Of a stretch of 64,000 nt of DNA, positions 23,545 to 34,830 are shown piece after piece. The position numbers and the translations under genes are program-made. The stretch is from Lonicera japonica. Lineage: Eukaryota > Streptophyta > Magnoliopsida > Dipsacales > Caprifoliaceae. Where the stretch lies: contig CM038469.1 of NCBI GenBank assembly GCA_021464415.1, forward strand, positions 7,790,501 through 7,854,500. Reading direction: 5' to 3'. Position 1 is the first letter of the stretch, and each line of letters opens with the position of its first letter. The notes under the pieces were generated by a model. The model made no database searches. It saw nothing but the letters and a program-made list of their open reading frames with translations, and was not told the DNA's origin.

Positions 23545-24579
23545 ATGTATAGGCAAATAGGGGATCTGTGGTATATTGAATCCATCTATGGACTCAAGCA
23601 TGCTTCTCGTCAATGGTACTTTAAATTTCATCAAGTCATTACTTCATATGGTTTTGAAATAAATGTTGTTGATGATTACGTGTATCATAAGTTTAGTGGG
23701 AGTAAATACATTTTTCTGGTTTTGTACGTCGATTACATATTGCTTGCCACAAATGACATAGGCATGTTGCATGACACCAAGAAGTTTATATCAAAGAATT
23801 TTAAAATGAAAGATCTTGGTAATGCTTCATTTATATTAGGAATTGAGATACACCGAGATTGTTCTCGGGGTATATTGGGATTATCACAAAGGAACTATAT
23901 TGAGAAAGTTCTCAATAGATTTGACATGCAAAATTGCAAACCAGGTGAAATCTCGGTCGCTAAAGAAGACAAGTTTAGTCTAAGTCAATACCCGAAGAAT
24001 ATCCTTGAAATTAAAGAAATGCAGAAGATTCCCTATGCATCGGCTATAAGGAGTCTAATGTATGATCAAGTATGTACGCGTCCATATATTGTGTTTATAG
24101 TTGGCATGTTAGGCAGATATTTAAGTAACCCTGGTATGGATCATTGGAAGGCAGCCAAGCGAGTTATGAGGTATTGACAAAAAACAAAAGGGTACATGTT
24201 CACATATAGGAGATCGGATCAATTAGAGATCATTGGGTATTTCGATTCCAATTTTGTTGGATGCCAAAACAGTAGAAAATCCACTTCATGCTATGTTTAT
24301 TTGTTAGCTGGTGGAGCGATTTCGTGGAGGTCTGCTAAGCAGACGCTCGTTGCTTCGTCCACCATGGCTGCAGAGTTTGTAACATGTTATGAGGTGTCCA
24401 ATCATGCAATATGGCTGCGAAATTTTGTCACTAAATTGCGAATTTTGGAGGGTGTTGATAGACCACTCAAATTTTATTGTGACAATAAATCAGCGGTTCT
24501 ATATTCTATCAACAATAGATGCTCGACAAAGTCAAAACATATTGACATTAAGTTTCTCGTTGTAAAGGAAAGAGTATAG
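23545..24579 (+). pseudogene. Copia RT-RNase H coding remnant
   Basis: Two long frames with only one stop between them are far better preserved than the pol of the neighbouring full copia. The second catalytic Asp of the RT YVDD box is Tyr, so even a read-through product should not polymerise. RNase H acidic residues look intact (D in GYFDS, E in AAEF, D in YCDNKSA). Confidence 0.8.
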
Positions 24580-25585
24580 AGTGGTCAGATTTTCATAGAA
24601 CACATTGGGACAGACTCCATTATAACGGATCTGCTTACCAAGGGATTACCACCCAAGGTCTTTCACAAGCACACTGCTCATATGGGTGTTATTCTATTTG
24701 AGGATACTTTAGTTTAGTTGGAGTTTATATTTGGCTTATTGTTTTATGTTAACTATAGTTACATTCAGTTTATTTTCTGCAGAAATAAAATATTCAGTTT
24801 ATTAAACTCTGCTAATTATTTTGAACTATTAATCTCAATAAAGTTAAGTAGGACAAGTTGGAAATAGGCATGTGTGGATCACATTTACATGTAATTTTCA
24901 TGCTACGCATTCATGATTGATCTATGTTATTTCACTGTGTTCTTATACGTGATCATTGATGGGTCGAGTTACGATTAATGTAACAAAGGCTGCTTTGATC
25001 CTATATTTTAATATAGCCAATGAACGAGATTGTTTGGATACCTTCAAGTTATGATAACGAATTACTGAGCTCACTAAAGTTAAACACATTTATCAGGTTA
25101 CATATATGGTCCAGTGGGAGATTGTTAGATTAATTTTATATTAATCTTATTAGGACCACACATGTAAATTATTAATGTATGTTATCATTAAGAATCCTAA
25201 ACCTAAGTGATCTAATTAAGTTTTTAATTAGGCTTAAGGGTATTTTTTTTATGGAATTAATGTGTATAGACGAGATTGTATTTTTAAATTGATGAGGGGC
25301 CAATTTATAAATACTGAAAGTTGGTAACCACTTTGGCAGTTACCAAAGTAATTTTCTAATATAACAGGTTTTGGTCGCCAATTAAACGTGATCATCCCGT
25401 CTCTCTGGTTCCTCTTCAACAGAGAAACAAAACAAGTAAAAGGAAACCACATATCAATTAGAAGACTATTCCTTAACCTTCTTCTGCTTAATCATCTTCT
25501 CCAATGGATTCAGGTACATATCCCCTTTTATCTCTTAATAATTTATGTAATATACGATCTTAAAATTAAGGTTTTAGGGCTTTAA
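23545..25585 (+). mobile_element. 5'-truncated copia: RT, RNase H, 3' LTR
   Basis: 23545-24177 encodes the C-terminal half of copia RT and the connection (SIYGLKHASRQWY, ...DLGNASFILGIEI..., KIPYASAI.SLMY). A stop at 24175 separates it from RNase H (24196-24579: GYFDSNF.GC..SRKSTS, TLVASSTMAAEF, CDNKSAV..SINN, KSKHIDIK). 24580-24716 continues to the end of pol. The usual YVDD reads YVDY (23731-23736). The PPT ends at 25122 and an LTR starts TGTTAGATTAA at 25123; its far end (about 25585) abuts GH1 intron sequence and is not clean. No 5' half or 5' LTR. Confidence 0.85.
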
Positions 25586-25606
25586 TCCTTTCATGGAGAT
25601 ACTTAC

Positions 25607-25775
25607 CTCTGTTAGGTGCATTCAAAATGTAATAGGTGGTGTAATAGTTAAGCCCAATAAAATCATATGTTCCCTTTACCAATTCCGGTTGTCCATCCGT
25701 GAACTTTGGAAATCGGGATCCGACTTTTTTTCTCATCACCTCTGGGTAATCCCTGAATTTTAATGGGTTCATAAA
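25607..25775 (-). pseudogene. GH1 exon (FMNPL to NYYTT block)
   Basis: Reads [20 protein letters not shown] then RFPKFT...[25 protein letters not shown], a well conserved GH1 exon (GSYDFIGINYYT contributes to the active site). Open throughout, with a good acceptor (25776-25777) and donor GTAAGT (25601-25606). Confidence 0.9.
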
Positions 25776-25930
25776 CTTGGAATATATATATATATATATA
25801 TATGTATTAATTTAGACTTAATTTTTGCAATAAAAAATAACTCACGATGACGAAATTTTTTGTCACCATATAGTTAGTAAAACTACGTCACTAAAAGTCT
25901 ATTGTAACGAAAAATTTTATGGCCACATGA

Positions 25931-26740
25931 TGTTAGGAACAATCTCTCCCAAAAGCTTAAGCTATTAGGTAGTGGGCTAACAATGTATATCATGCTCTTC
26001 AACACTCCTCCTCACGTTCGACCCCCACTCGCACGTGGAGAAACAAACGAAACCAAAGGTGCACTTTGTGCACAAACAACAACGTGCATACTGCATAAAC
26101 ACAAAGGGGGAAACAAATGCAAGCAGGAGGATTCGAACCCGAACAAACCAAACTGAAGGTGCACTTTTTGCACAAACAACAACGTGCATACTGCACAAAA
26201 ACAAAGGGGAAAACAAATGCAAGCAGGAGGATTCGAACCCGAGACCTTGCAGAACCTAAGCTCTGATACCATGTTATGACAAAATTACCATTACTGAATC
26301 TTAAAACATGCTTTTTCTGAAATCCCATGTTGAAACAAAGACAAGAAAGATCATAACAGAAGCGTACTGGAATCCATTGATAAATATTGAGTGGAAGAGC
26401 GGTTCTTGGATTCGTCTTCCAATCCCTTTCCCTCTTTGTTCTTAAGTTCTCTCTTGTGAGGATGTGAGAAAAATGAATTAGGGAGAGATTGGGGACCATA
26501 ACCCAATATATATATATGGCGGTTGGTGGCGGTTGCCAACTTCCACTATTTCTAATTTCGCCCCTCATAGAATTAGAGATTGGCCATAGGTATCTACACA
26601 TTAATTCCATGACAAATATACCCCGAAGCCTACTTAAAACCTTAATTTAGATCACTTGAGTTTAGGCTTATAAATGATAACACACATTAATTATATACAT
26701 GTGTGGTCCCTAATTGTATTAATATAAAATTAATCTAACA
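25931..26740 (-). mobile_element. Chimeric mini-LTR element with two unlike LTRs, TSD CATGA
   Basis: CATGA flanks both sides (25926-25930, 26741-26745). Read on the - strand: a 469-bp copia-type LTR (26740-26272, TGTTAGATT...CATAACA) related to the LTR at 25123; a perfect initiator-Met PBS (26271-26260); a ~240-bp non-coding interior made of a ~100-bp tandem duplication; a purine tract gaggaggag; then a 74-bp LTR-like end (26004-25931, TGTTGAAGAG...CTAACA) unlike the first. It codes for nothing and lies in a GH1 intron. The open frames seen here come from the duplication. Confidence 0.75.
26041..26240. repeat. ~100-bp tandem duplication inside the mini-LTR element
   Basis: 'gcaagcaggaggattcgaac' occurs at 26119 and 26219 with matching flanks (gcactttttgcacaaacaac versus gcactttgtgcacaaacaac). 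Confidence 0.85.
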
Positions 26741-26825
26741 CATGATCTATTCTACTATTATAGATATGGAAATTATCAATTATTAATAATTGATGCTTGC
26801 TAATGAAATAAATTAGAATACTCAC

Positions 26826-26944
26826 CACCCAAGCATGTAATCGATGGCTCTTTGTGCAGCCTTTATGTCTTTATGATCCTCAGGATTTAGTGGTATCGTC
26901 CATATAGAAACAAGGGAAATCCTAATGATCCCACCATGCTTTTC
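26826..26944 (-). pseudogene. GH1 exon (GI.LVS.W to ML/FGW)
   Basis: Reads EKHGGIIRISLVSIWTIPLN...DIKAAQRAIDYMLGW, matching GH1 'GKIGI.LVS.W..P...D..AA.RA.DF..GW'. Acceptor AG 26945-26946, donor GTGAGT 26820-26825. The junction to the next exon appears one base out of phase by my reading. Confidence 0.85.
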
Positions 26945-27059
26945 CTAAGCAAATAAGAATAAAAATTTTAATTGATTAAAAAAAACTAAAATAATTATTG
27001 GATATTGTGCAGCAAAATACACTGGATGTTATGTATATGTGAAACCAACAGATTATATA

Positions 27060-27326
27060 CAGCACCTTTATATCGAGATGGTGTTGGATCCCCAATTATA
27101 GGATCAAAACCTATTTCATGAGCTAGAAGTTGATTGTATGTCCCAATATATGGTTCCGTTGCTGGATCCCCAATTATAGGATCGAAACCTATTTCACAGG
27201 AACCTGATATTAATGCACCTTTACATCGAGACGGTGGAATCAGATCCATAGTTTGTTTCCCAAGATCAAAACCTCGACCAGGTGCAAAGAGGCCATTGGC
27301 ATATCCTCCATAGCTAAAGGTCCAAG
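27060..27326 (-). pseudogene. GH1 exon, 3' part (GYANG.FAPGR, EPYI)
   Basis: Reads TFSYGGYANGLFAPGR, then CKGALISGSC, GDPATEPYIGTYNQLLAH, typical of the GH1 exon that follows NEPW. An internal duplication repeats EIGFDPIIGDP and PSR(C/Y)KGA (27060-27123 against 27168-27234), lengthening the exon. The 5' part of the exon is beyond a Cassandra composite, at 29927-30011. Confidence 0.85.
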
Positions 27327-27438
27327 TGTAACGACCCGGTCGCACCTCAGTACGATATTGTCCGCTCTGGGTAGCATCCAGCCAGGCTTCAGCCCCGGAA
27401 CATCTACCCTCACGGCTTTGTTTCTGGGAGCTCACGAC

Positions 27439-27515
27439 CAGCTTCCCAGGGGGTCACCCATCCTAGGATTGCTCTGGCCCAAACACACTTAACTTCGAAG
27501 TTCTCATGGGATCCA
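27439..27515 (-). ncRNA. 5S rRNA-like block in Cassandra LTR
   Basis: On the - strand this carries the 5S pieces GGATCCCAT(G)AGAAC, GAAGTTAAG(T)GTG and GGATGGGTGACC (box C). Part of the A-box region is mutated here (aagtgtgtttggg). It is a Cassandra promoter/5S-derived region, not a true 5S gene. Confidence 0.85.
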
Positions 27516-27852
27516 AAGCCAGTGAGCCTTCCAAAAGGCCTCGTACTTAATTAGCGACCAACTGCTACTTATATGGGTTTTCAAGGATCCCCCATCTTCC
27601 GATGTGGGATGCCCCCTTTGAGCTACTTTTCCTCCACCCAAGGGAGTACTCCATCACTCGCAGGGCGTCACATCCTTCCCCCCATGGGAATCAACGTCCT
27701 CGTCGACACATCGTACTCTTTGAGGTCCGCTCTGATACCATTTGTAACGACTCAGTCGCACCTCAGTACGATATTGTCCGCTCTGGGTAGTGTCCAACCA
27801 GGCTTCAGCCCTGGAACATCTACCCTCACGGCTTTGTTTCTGGGAGCTCACG

Positions 27853-27930
27853 ACCAGCTTCCCAGGGGGTCACCCATCCTGGGATTGCTCTGGCCCAAGC
27901 ACGCTTAACTTCGGAGTTCTCATGGGATCC
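27853..27930 (-). ncRNA. 5S rRNA-like block in Cassandra LTR
   Basis: Better preserved than its partner: GAAGTTAAGCGTGCTTGGG followed by GGATGGGTGACCCCCTGGGA on the - strand, close to the plant 5S internal promoter (A box, intermediate element, C box). Confidence 0.88.
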
Positions 27931-28291
27931 GAAGCCAGTGAGCCTCCCAAAAGGTCTCGTACTTAATTAGCGACCAACTGCTACTTATATAGGTTTCCAA
28001 GGATCCCCATCTTCCGATGTGGAATGCCCCCTTTGAGCTACCTTTCCTCCACCCAAAGGAGTACTCTATCACTCGCAGGGCGTCACATCATAAGCGAGTA
28101 GTGGACCAGAGCATCCCAGGATGGGTGACCCCCCTGGGAAGTTGGTTGTGAGCACCCAGGAACAAAACCCTGAGGGAAAGGGCTGCTCGGTTGGAGCTGC
28201 CCGGACGGGACAATATCGATCCTCCCCTGTGGTGGGGCTAGACCTTCGGGTTGAAGGTTGACGGTACTGCGTACTCGGATACCAGGATGAG

Positions 28292-28507
28292 GCCTTTTGG
28301 GAGGCTCACTGGCTTCGGATCCCATGAGAACTCCGAAGTTAAGCGTGCTTGGGCCAGAGCAATCGTAGGATGGGTGACCCCCTGGGAAGCTGGTCGTGAG
28401 CTCCCAGAAACAAAGTCGTGAGGGTAGATGTCCTGGGGCTGAGGCCTGGTTAGGACGCTACCAAGAGCGGACAATATCGTACTGAGGTGGGACCGGGTCG
28501 TTATGAC
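28292..28507 (+). mobile_element. Inverted partial Cassandra LTR with 5S-like block
   Basis: From 'aggccttttgggaggctcac' to 'gaccgggtcgttat'. The 5S-like block (28317-28393) is in + orientation and nearly matches the plant 5S core. It ends in a decayed LTR terminus and has lost the LTR start. Confidence 0.8.
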
Positions 28508-28509
28508 TT

Positions 28510-29800
28510 GGACCATTCCTCATATAATCCCCCGAAGGCTTTACTCTGATTTTAGAGCTTTGGTTACCACCAAGAGGTTATTCTTCACTGGTTTATTTTG
28601 TGAATCTTTTTATGCACCATCCATTTGCTGTGCACTCTGATTAAGTCACATTCTCATCCTCATTAACTATTCTTGTTCGGCTAACCCTGTTAACTCGATT
28701 TTTGGATCATTTCAAAATCTTTCTTTGCATATCTGCCATCAAATAATCCATGCTTTCCTAGGGCTTCTGAAGCTAAAATTTACATTTGACCTCACTAGTG
28801 CATATGCCATACTATTATTTTTCGCAGATTTCAGAATGGTCGACACGTTAATTTACTGAAATAAGACATTAATATATGGAACTTCTTCTAGCATTGTCTC
28901 TAGACGTAAACAACCCTTGAATTTGAATGAATCTCCAGCAATCTCGAATAATCCTCAAAACGTTATCTCCCTTTATTTACCCTTTTCTGTTACGGTATAA
29001 CTGCTCTGCTAAGTTTCAATTATGGCGCCCTAACACGTCTTTGAGGAGTTTAGTGAAATAAATACTAGTATTCTAGATAATCTAGATTTCATCATTATTT
29101 GAACCTATCAAAGTTCTTGTGTGCTTTAAATTGACCATCGAAATCCCAACACATTTTCCTGTAAAAATGCCATCTTTGCACGGAACTTTGTAAGTTAACC
29201 CTAGATATTTGGTAATGTACATTATTAGCTCTAATAAACGTCTTATTTAGCCCCCATCGACTTCAAAGTCATCCACAAGGAATGACCAACCAATCAAATC
29301 GAGAAATGATCTATACTATAAGCTCAAGGAAATTGACTGCCCAACTGAAGACCATAGTATTGGGACTTTTATGTAACTGAAGGAATTCCAAAATGTCTCG
29401 GGCTAAGAAGAAATGTTTATATTTAATTTGGTACAATGTTTAATACATTGGAAAAGTACATCATAATGGAAGGGGAAGTGGAAATTGGATTGTTCGGAAA
29501 ACGGGTATTTTGCGCTAAAACTGTCCGGCTCTACACATACATGGTTAGTGGAGGAGAGTCTAGTAAAATTATTATGAATTAGCCTATGTTTGAATTGAAA
29601 ATTACAACGGATAGTTAGGGTTCATTACAGCAATGTTATCAGGTTACAAAAGGCAACTTGATTCTCAATTACTCCGAATACTTCATGCCGAATTTTTATT
29701 AGATTTCTCTACTTTGTTCAATTTATTAGTTATGTCTTTTTGTCTATCTGTTGTTAATTAGATACAACATCCGTTAACACCTGCTTAATTAGGCGGGTTG
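28510..29800. other. Unrecognised 1.3-kb segment inside the Cassandra composite
   Basis: No long open frame, no PBS/PPT and no terminal repeats seen. Its base texture is less AT-biased than neighbouring introns. It lies between inverted Cassandra LTR pieces, so it may be captured host DNA. Confidence 0.5.
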
Positions 29801-29802
29801 TT

Positions 29803-29926
29803 ACTGGGAAGTTGGTCGTGAGCTCCCAGAAACAAAGCCGTGAGGGCAGATGTTCCGGGGCTAAAGCCAGGCTGGACGCTACCCAGAGCGGACAATATCG
29901 TACTGAGGTGCGGCCGGATCGTTACA
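29803..29926 (+). mobile_element. Partial Cassandra LTR, right end of composite
   Basis: The 3' 124 bp of the LTR ('actgggaagttggtcgtgag' to CGTTACA), lacking the 5S start. It abuts the second CCAAG copy. Confidence 0.8.
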
Positions 29927-30011
29927 CCAAGGCTCATTCAATGTGATCCAGTCCTTTACTCGAGTACCAAAATTTTCAAAGCAAATGTACGTTTAGTACT
30001 CAAAATCTTCT
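29927..30011 (-). pseudogene. GH1 exon, 5' part with catalytic NEPW
   Basis: Reads [20 protein letters not shown], the GH1 acid/base region with the catalytic Glu in NEP intact. Upstream in the same frame is a TAA where a Tyr/Ala is expected. Interrupted right after NEPW by the Cassandra composite. Confidence 0.85.
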
Positions 30012-30867
30012 CTGCTCAGTAATTAAACATATGTCATAAGAGAGTCATCCAGATAATTGTATTTGTGCATTATCATGTAGTATATATGCATCTACTCGAT
30101 TATAAATTAAGTTGGCATACGGTTCATAATTGTAGTGTGCATCTAGCAAAAAGATTTTTAGTAATTTCAAGTATCTAAATTTTAATAAAGTCTAATTTTT
30201 TTAAATGATAGACAAATACACTTGGTGTTTGACCACGAGAGTAGGTGAAAGGGAAAGTGTAATAAATCTGGATGTAGAGTGGAAAAACCTATCCCCATCT
30301 CCAATATTCTAACACCCCAGGTGTTTAAAGTTAAATAGAAGTCGATCTATATGAAAATATATAAAAACATGTGGGTCACGTTTGAAATGTAAAAGCATAA
30401 AAAAGTTTGATATAAAATAAAATTTCGAGGGAGATATTGCAAAAAGTTTATGACTAGATAAGTTTGAGATAAAAAAAAAAAGTCTAAAAAAGTATGTTAT
30501 TTTAAAAACACGTTGAAGTATGTGTCAAAAAAAAACACGCTGAAGTAATATAATAGACATCAAAGATACATGAACTTATTATTAACTGACTTGTCAACAT
30601 TAGCTTTTACACACACCATTATTATATAGCTAATTGGATTTGTGTACTAATTGTTTTATGTAACTTGTAACTTTTGGACTTAAATTTATCCTTTTGCAAT
30701 ACCTAAGATTTTACAAGACGTATCTTTGAGAAATAAAAGAGGGGTAGTAAATTAAATTTACAAAATATAGAGGGGTGAAAGTAAAATTTTAAAAAACTTT
30801 GGGGGGCACGTGTCCCACCTAGTGCACTTACATCCGTCACCGGCTGTCATTGATCTGTTGAGGAAAT
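30012..30867. other. GH1 intron sequence with a possible hAT-end remnant
   Basis: No gene. Near 30808-30850, 'gggcacgtgtcccacctagtgcacttacatccgtc...' (read in parts) resembles the end of a plant hAT element, but no partner end or TSD was found. The hAT target duplication GAGGAAAT closes the stretch (30860-30867). Confidence 0.45.
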
Positions 30868-32197
30868 CAGGGCCGGCCTTAACTTTTGAGGGGCCCTAGG
30901 AAAACTCTTCTCTTAGGACCCTTTTGCATAAAAGGGATCCGATATGTTGAACAATTTATTTAAAGAATGTTCCTTTAGTAACAAAAAATTGTCGTTAGAG
31001 AGTTGGTCCTTTCTTGATCCATATCCTACATGTATATATAATTACATCAATAAATTTGTGACAAATAAAAAAAAAAAAACCTTAATTGCATTGACAACTA
31101 AGCAATAGTTAACTTTGACAAGAAATATTTAAATAATAAAAAAGAATTAAATTTTTCGGTCTTTACATTTCATAAATAGTAGAATTTAAGTTAAATAAAA
31201 ATTAAAAGATAATTTCGTTCAACAACCCAAAAAAAAATTCTCAAATGCCGCTAATATAAATAATTATATAACGAGTAAATATATTTTAAATGGTTTTATG
31301 TAATTAGAAGAACTACTATTATGATTTTTCAAATTCATGTTAATTGATCAACAACCCTAATACTAAAAAATACAAAATCAAATTTTATTTTGCGCATGAT
31401 ATAAATTAAATAGTAATCTAATTTCTTTAGAAGTCGACACAATAAAATTGAAATAGTAACATTTAGAGAGAGAAAATACTTTGATGTTTGGTGCGTGAAC
31501 TATTTACATTAATAATTAAATAGTATTTTCATATATTCTTAAATTGTGTTAGTAGGTGGGTCCAACTTTTTATTTAAGTAGTTAATTGGACCTCTAGACC
31601 TTCACTTTTTGTCAACCATTAGAGTTTTGCTTTTGTTAATCAACATTAGATCATACTAAAAAACAGTGGCAAAGGTAAAAATCTAAATTAGTGGGGGGTT
31701 TGATTACTAAAAGAAATTTAGTTATAAAATTTTTTTGACAAAGACAATACAAGAACTTTTAAGTGGGATATAAACTAGTATTTTGAATTAAATAATTAAG
31801 AACCTTTTGTATAAGAGTAAATTGATCTATTTAAAAGACCGTCAATCAAGATTTGTAAAAGGGTGTGTTATTTTAGCTTTATGGGATTTAAGAATTTTGA
31901 AAAGAGTAGAGTTTGATGTTAAAAAAAAATATATAAGCCAAATTGATCAACATTTATAAAATTAAAAATCATTTGAGAGAAAAAATAAATCGAAAAATGT
32001 GGTACATGTACCATGGCTCGAACTCACAATCAAAACATTAATGCCAAAGCCACCATCCGCTGGACCAAATGCATCTCTTCATACTTATTTTTAATGCAAA
32101 ATAATTTTCACTATTTTAACGTATATATATAAAGGCCCAAAATAATCCGAGCTAGGCCCTGTTGCATCGGGAAACCTAGGCGCGCCGCCTGGGCCGC

Positions 32198-33479
32198 TGA
32201 TAAGTGCCCAAAATTGTTAATTAAACCCGCAAATCATAATTTATTATAATATAATTAATGCTTAAATTATGGAGGATTAATATTTATTTTGTCTTTCTGT
32301 AGGAAAGAAGTAAATTATAATAAAAAGCCTAAAAAGGTGGAAGAAGTCCACTGAAGATCAAAAAGGAAGATAAAGAAGAAAGAATATTCGAATTCAATAT
32401 TCTTTCCTAATTCGAATACAACTCCTTTTTCTCTCTCTTAATTAGAATCCTAATTGAACTCAAAGTTGTTATTTCTTCTACAATTCTAGTTTCCTAAACC
32501 TTGTAAACTTCTATCTCTCATTCCTATATATAGATCCATTCTCTACACCTAAAGATATAGAAAAAAAAGATAGAAAAAAATAGTTAGAAAGATATAGTTA
32601 GAATATAGATATTATTAGAGAGTTCTAGAGAGAGAAAAATCCTCCATACTAGTTGCCGTGCGGCCAAAGTATTGAAGGAGAAGAAGTGGACATCGTAAAG
32701 CCGTGCGGTACACGCCAGTTCGAGCATCATAAACATGGATGCTTTCTAGCTTTCTAACATTTTATAGTTTGTATTTAAGTACTTTAGTATTAATTTTAAT
32801 GATAAATTATTATTTTATTTTAATGTGTTATTTATTTAATATGCTTGGCTAAATTATCTCTCAAAGGAGAGGGATGAAACCGCCATGGATGTAATGGGCT
32901 TAATTTAATTCTAATTGATTTTTAAGTGTTCGTTCCGAATTAAAATAAATTTTGAAATTACCATTACTATAACGTGTGTTTTCTTTCTAGTACTTTAATT
33001 GTTTTTAAAATAAAGGAAGGATCTCTTGTGATCACCAATTTGGGGATACAGGCGATGCCTATTTTTATTTACATTAGTTTTAAAGAAAGAATGATGGTGA
33101 TTTTGAATTTGTTTATATAGTAGGGATGAATATTAAAAATATAATTAGATATTTTTTTGTTTATATCTATGGTGGTGGATTCTCTTTCCTTAGAATTTCT
33201 TAATATTGATTACTTGCTTGCCCATATAATTTAATTAGTTTATTTTAATTTCTTAGTTTAGATAATTTCAAAATCAAAATTTAAAAACTGTTTTAATTTG
33301 GTTTCTAAAATATTGGATTTCGACAAACTCTTCTACTTTAAAGGTATTAACTTGGATTTGGATTGACTCCTACTTATTCGCTATACTCATTTAATTATTT
33401 TATATAAAGTAGGATTTTATTGTATTTAAGCGCGGAATTAAGCAACGACAAATTAATTATAAAAATTCCCCTTAAATCA
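32198..33479 (+). repeat. Gypsy 5' LTR
   Basis: It has TATA-like cctatatatagatcc near 32523, about 190 bp before a repeated gccgtgcgg motif. It is followed by the PBS with one spacer base. Confidence 0.95.
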
Positions 33480-33493
33480 TTGGCGCCGTTGCC

Positions 33494-34800
33494 AATTTCA
33501 AGTTCATAATATTCAAGGAAGTTCGACAAAATCCTAGATATTTTTTAGACCTTCTCCCTCCCTCCCTATTTTTTTTGAAAAAAAAAAAAGAAAGAAAAAT
33601 TACACTAGCCGTGCACTGTTTTAGTCTTCAAAAAAAATAAAAAATACATTAACCGTGCACTGTTTTTTTTTTGTTTGAGCCATTGGTTGACAAATTCTTG
33701 TTTAAGGAGGTCTCTTTATTGCGGGTCCTTCATTATAATACATCAAGTGCTCGGCTTTCCTGTTTAAAATAAAAAAAAAAAAACAAACCGAAACTTTCAA
33801 AAAGAAAAAAAAACAATTAATCGAGCTCTCTTTTCTTCAATCTGCTTGCTCGGTTTTACTTTGAAAAACAGAAAATTAATGCTCCAAAAAGCCCAATTAT
33901 TCTGAAAAAAAAAATAAAAAAAAATTCAGAAACAAAAAAAAAAACACAGTTTTATTATTAATATTTTTGTTTTCTGTTTTTACTTTGAAAATTTAATCTG
34001 AAGAAAAAAAGATTTCTTATTAGTTCTGACAAAAAAAAAAAAGTTTTATTTCTATTTTCGTTTTTTTTCTTATTATTAAAAAAAAAAAAAATTTAAAAGA
34101 AGAAGTTTTATTCTTGTTTTCGTTTTCTTGATTTATTAAAAAAAAAATAAAAAAATTCCATCATTATTTATTTTATTTGTTCTTGCCTTTAGGTTAGATA
34201 ACTTAGACGCTTTGCATTTAGGTCTCCATTTTTTTGTTTTTTTTTATTTGTTTCTTTATTTGTGCATATTTAATTTAACATTTGCATTAAAATATTAGTT
34301 AAGGGCAACTTTCTTATTAAGATAAGGATTGGATTTCATCACCAATTCTTGCCCATCTAGGTTAAAAACCACCCTGCACTTGTTAAACCCGAGCCTTAAA
34401 TTCATTAATCTAAAATTAATTAGACAGTGCAAGATAGTTGTTGGCCACTCTAGTGAGTACCTTTTTAATTTAGCAACGCCTAGGTAAGTTCTGTCAAAAC
34501 GGCAGCTTGCTGTCGAAGGTAGCTGAGTTTTAAGTGGGACCGTTTGTGACCCCTCCAGTATTTCCTAGGAACTTAACTAGTTGTTAGATTGGAAGCCTTA
34601 ACTGGTAAGCTTGCAATTTTCTCAATAAGAGTAGGATAAGCCTAGATCATTAATTATATTAAAATTCTTAGTCCTCACTAAATTCATTGCTTAATTAGAT
34701 TGCCCTTAGGATTTGCGTGCAACTAGGATTTTGCATAGTTTATGCAACTTAGAAGTGGTCGAATAATTAGAAGACAATTAATCTTTCCACCTGAAAATCT
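33494..34800 (+). other. Gypsy leader, A/T homopolymer-rich, no gene
   Basis: Long A-runs and T-runs (33560-34160) with no credible ORF. Likely the untranslated leader and packaging region of the element. Confidence 0.6.
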
Positions 34801-34830
34801 CACAATGGTTAATAATCGCACATTAAATTT

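Larger units (their letters stand above)
27327..28087 (-). mobile_element. Cassandra TRIM retrotransposon
   Basis: LTRs 27743-28087 (5' on this strand) and 27327-27672 start TGTGACGCCC and end CGTTACA. Between them lie only ~70 bp: the PBS TGGTATCAGAGC (27740-27729) and a purine tract (ccatggggggaagga). Each LTR holds a 5S rRNA-like block. No protein is coded, as is normal for Cassandra, which is mobilised in trans. The LTRs differ at about 20 positions by eye, many of them C/T or G/A, so this is an old copy. Confidence 0.9.
27327..29926. mobile_element. Cassandra composite with inverted LTR ends, TSD CCAAG
   Basis: CCAAG occurs immediately outside both ends (27322-27326 and 29927-29931), and removing the block rejoins GH1 NEPW to TFSYGGYANG. 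The left end is TGTAACG.. and the right end ..CGTTACA; both are the 3' end of a Cassandra LTR, in opposite orientations. Inside are a full - strand Cassandra (27327-28087), + oriented partial LTR copies (28101-28140, 28292-28507), 1.3 kb of unrecognised sequence (28510-29800) and a partial + LTR (29803-29926). Confidence 0.8.

Noticed and set aside
26110..26260. tRNA gene suggested by GGTTCGAATCC (B-box/T-arm-like) on the - strand
   Set aside because: No cloverleaf can be built, and the word is part of a 100-bp tandem duplication inside an LTR mini-element next to its PBS.
25977..26610. Cys-rich ~200-codon - strand ORF as a secreted protein
   Set aside because: It runs across LTR, PBS and duplicated non-coding interior of the mini-element; its repeats are DNA-level duplications.
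27327..28507. Genuine 5S rRNA genes
   Set aside because: The 5S-like blocks lack complete 5S ends, sit inside LTRs with PBS and PPT between them, and match the Cassandra arrangement.
26995..28516. Several Pro/Ser/Gly-rich ORFs around the Cassandra LTRs
   Set aside because: They are translations of 5S-derived LTR sequence in various frames and recur with each LTR copy. Only the GH1 part of 26995-27435 (27060-27326) is real coding sequence.
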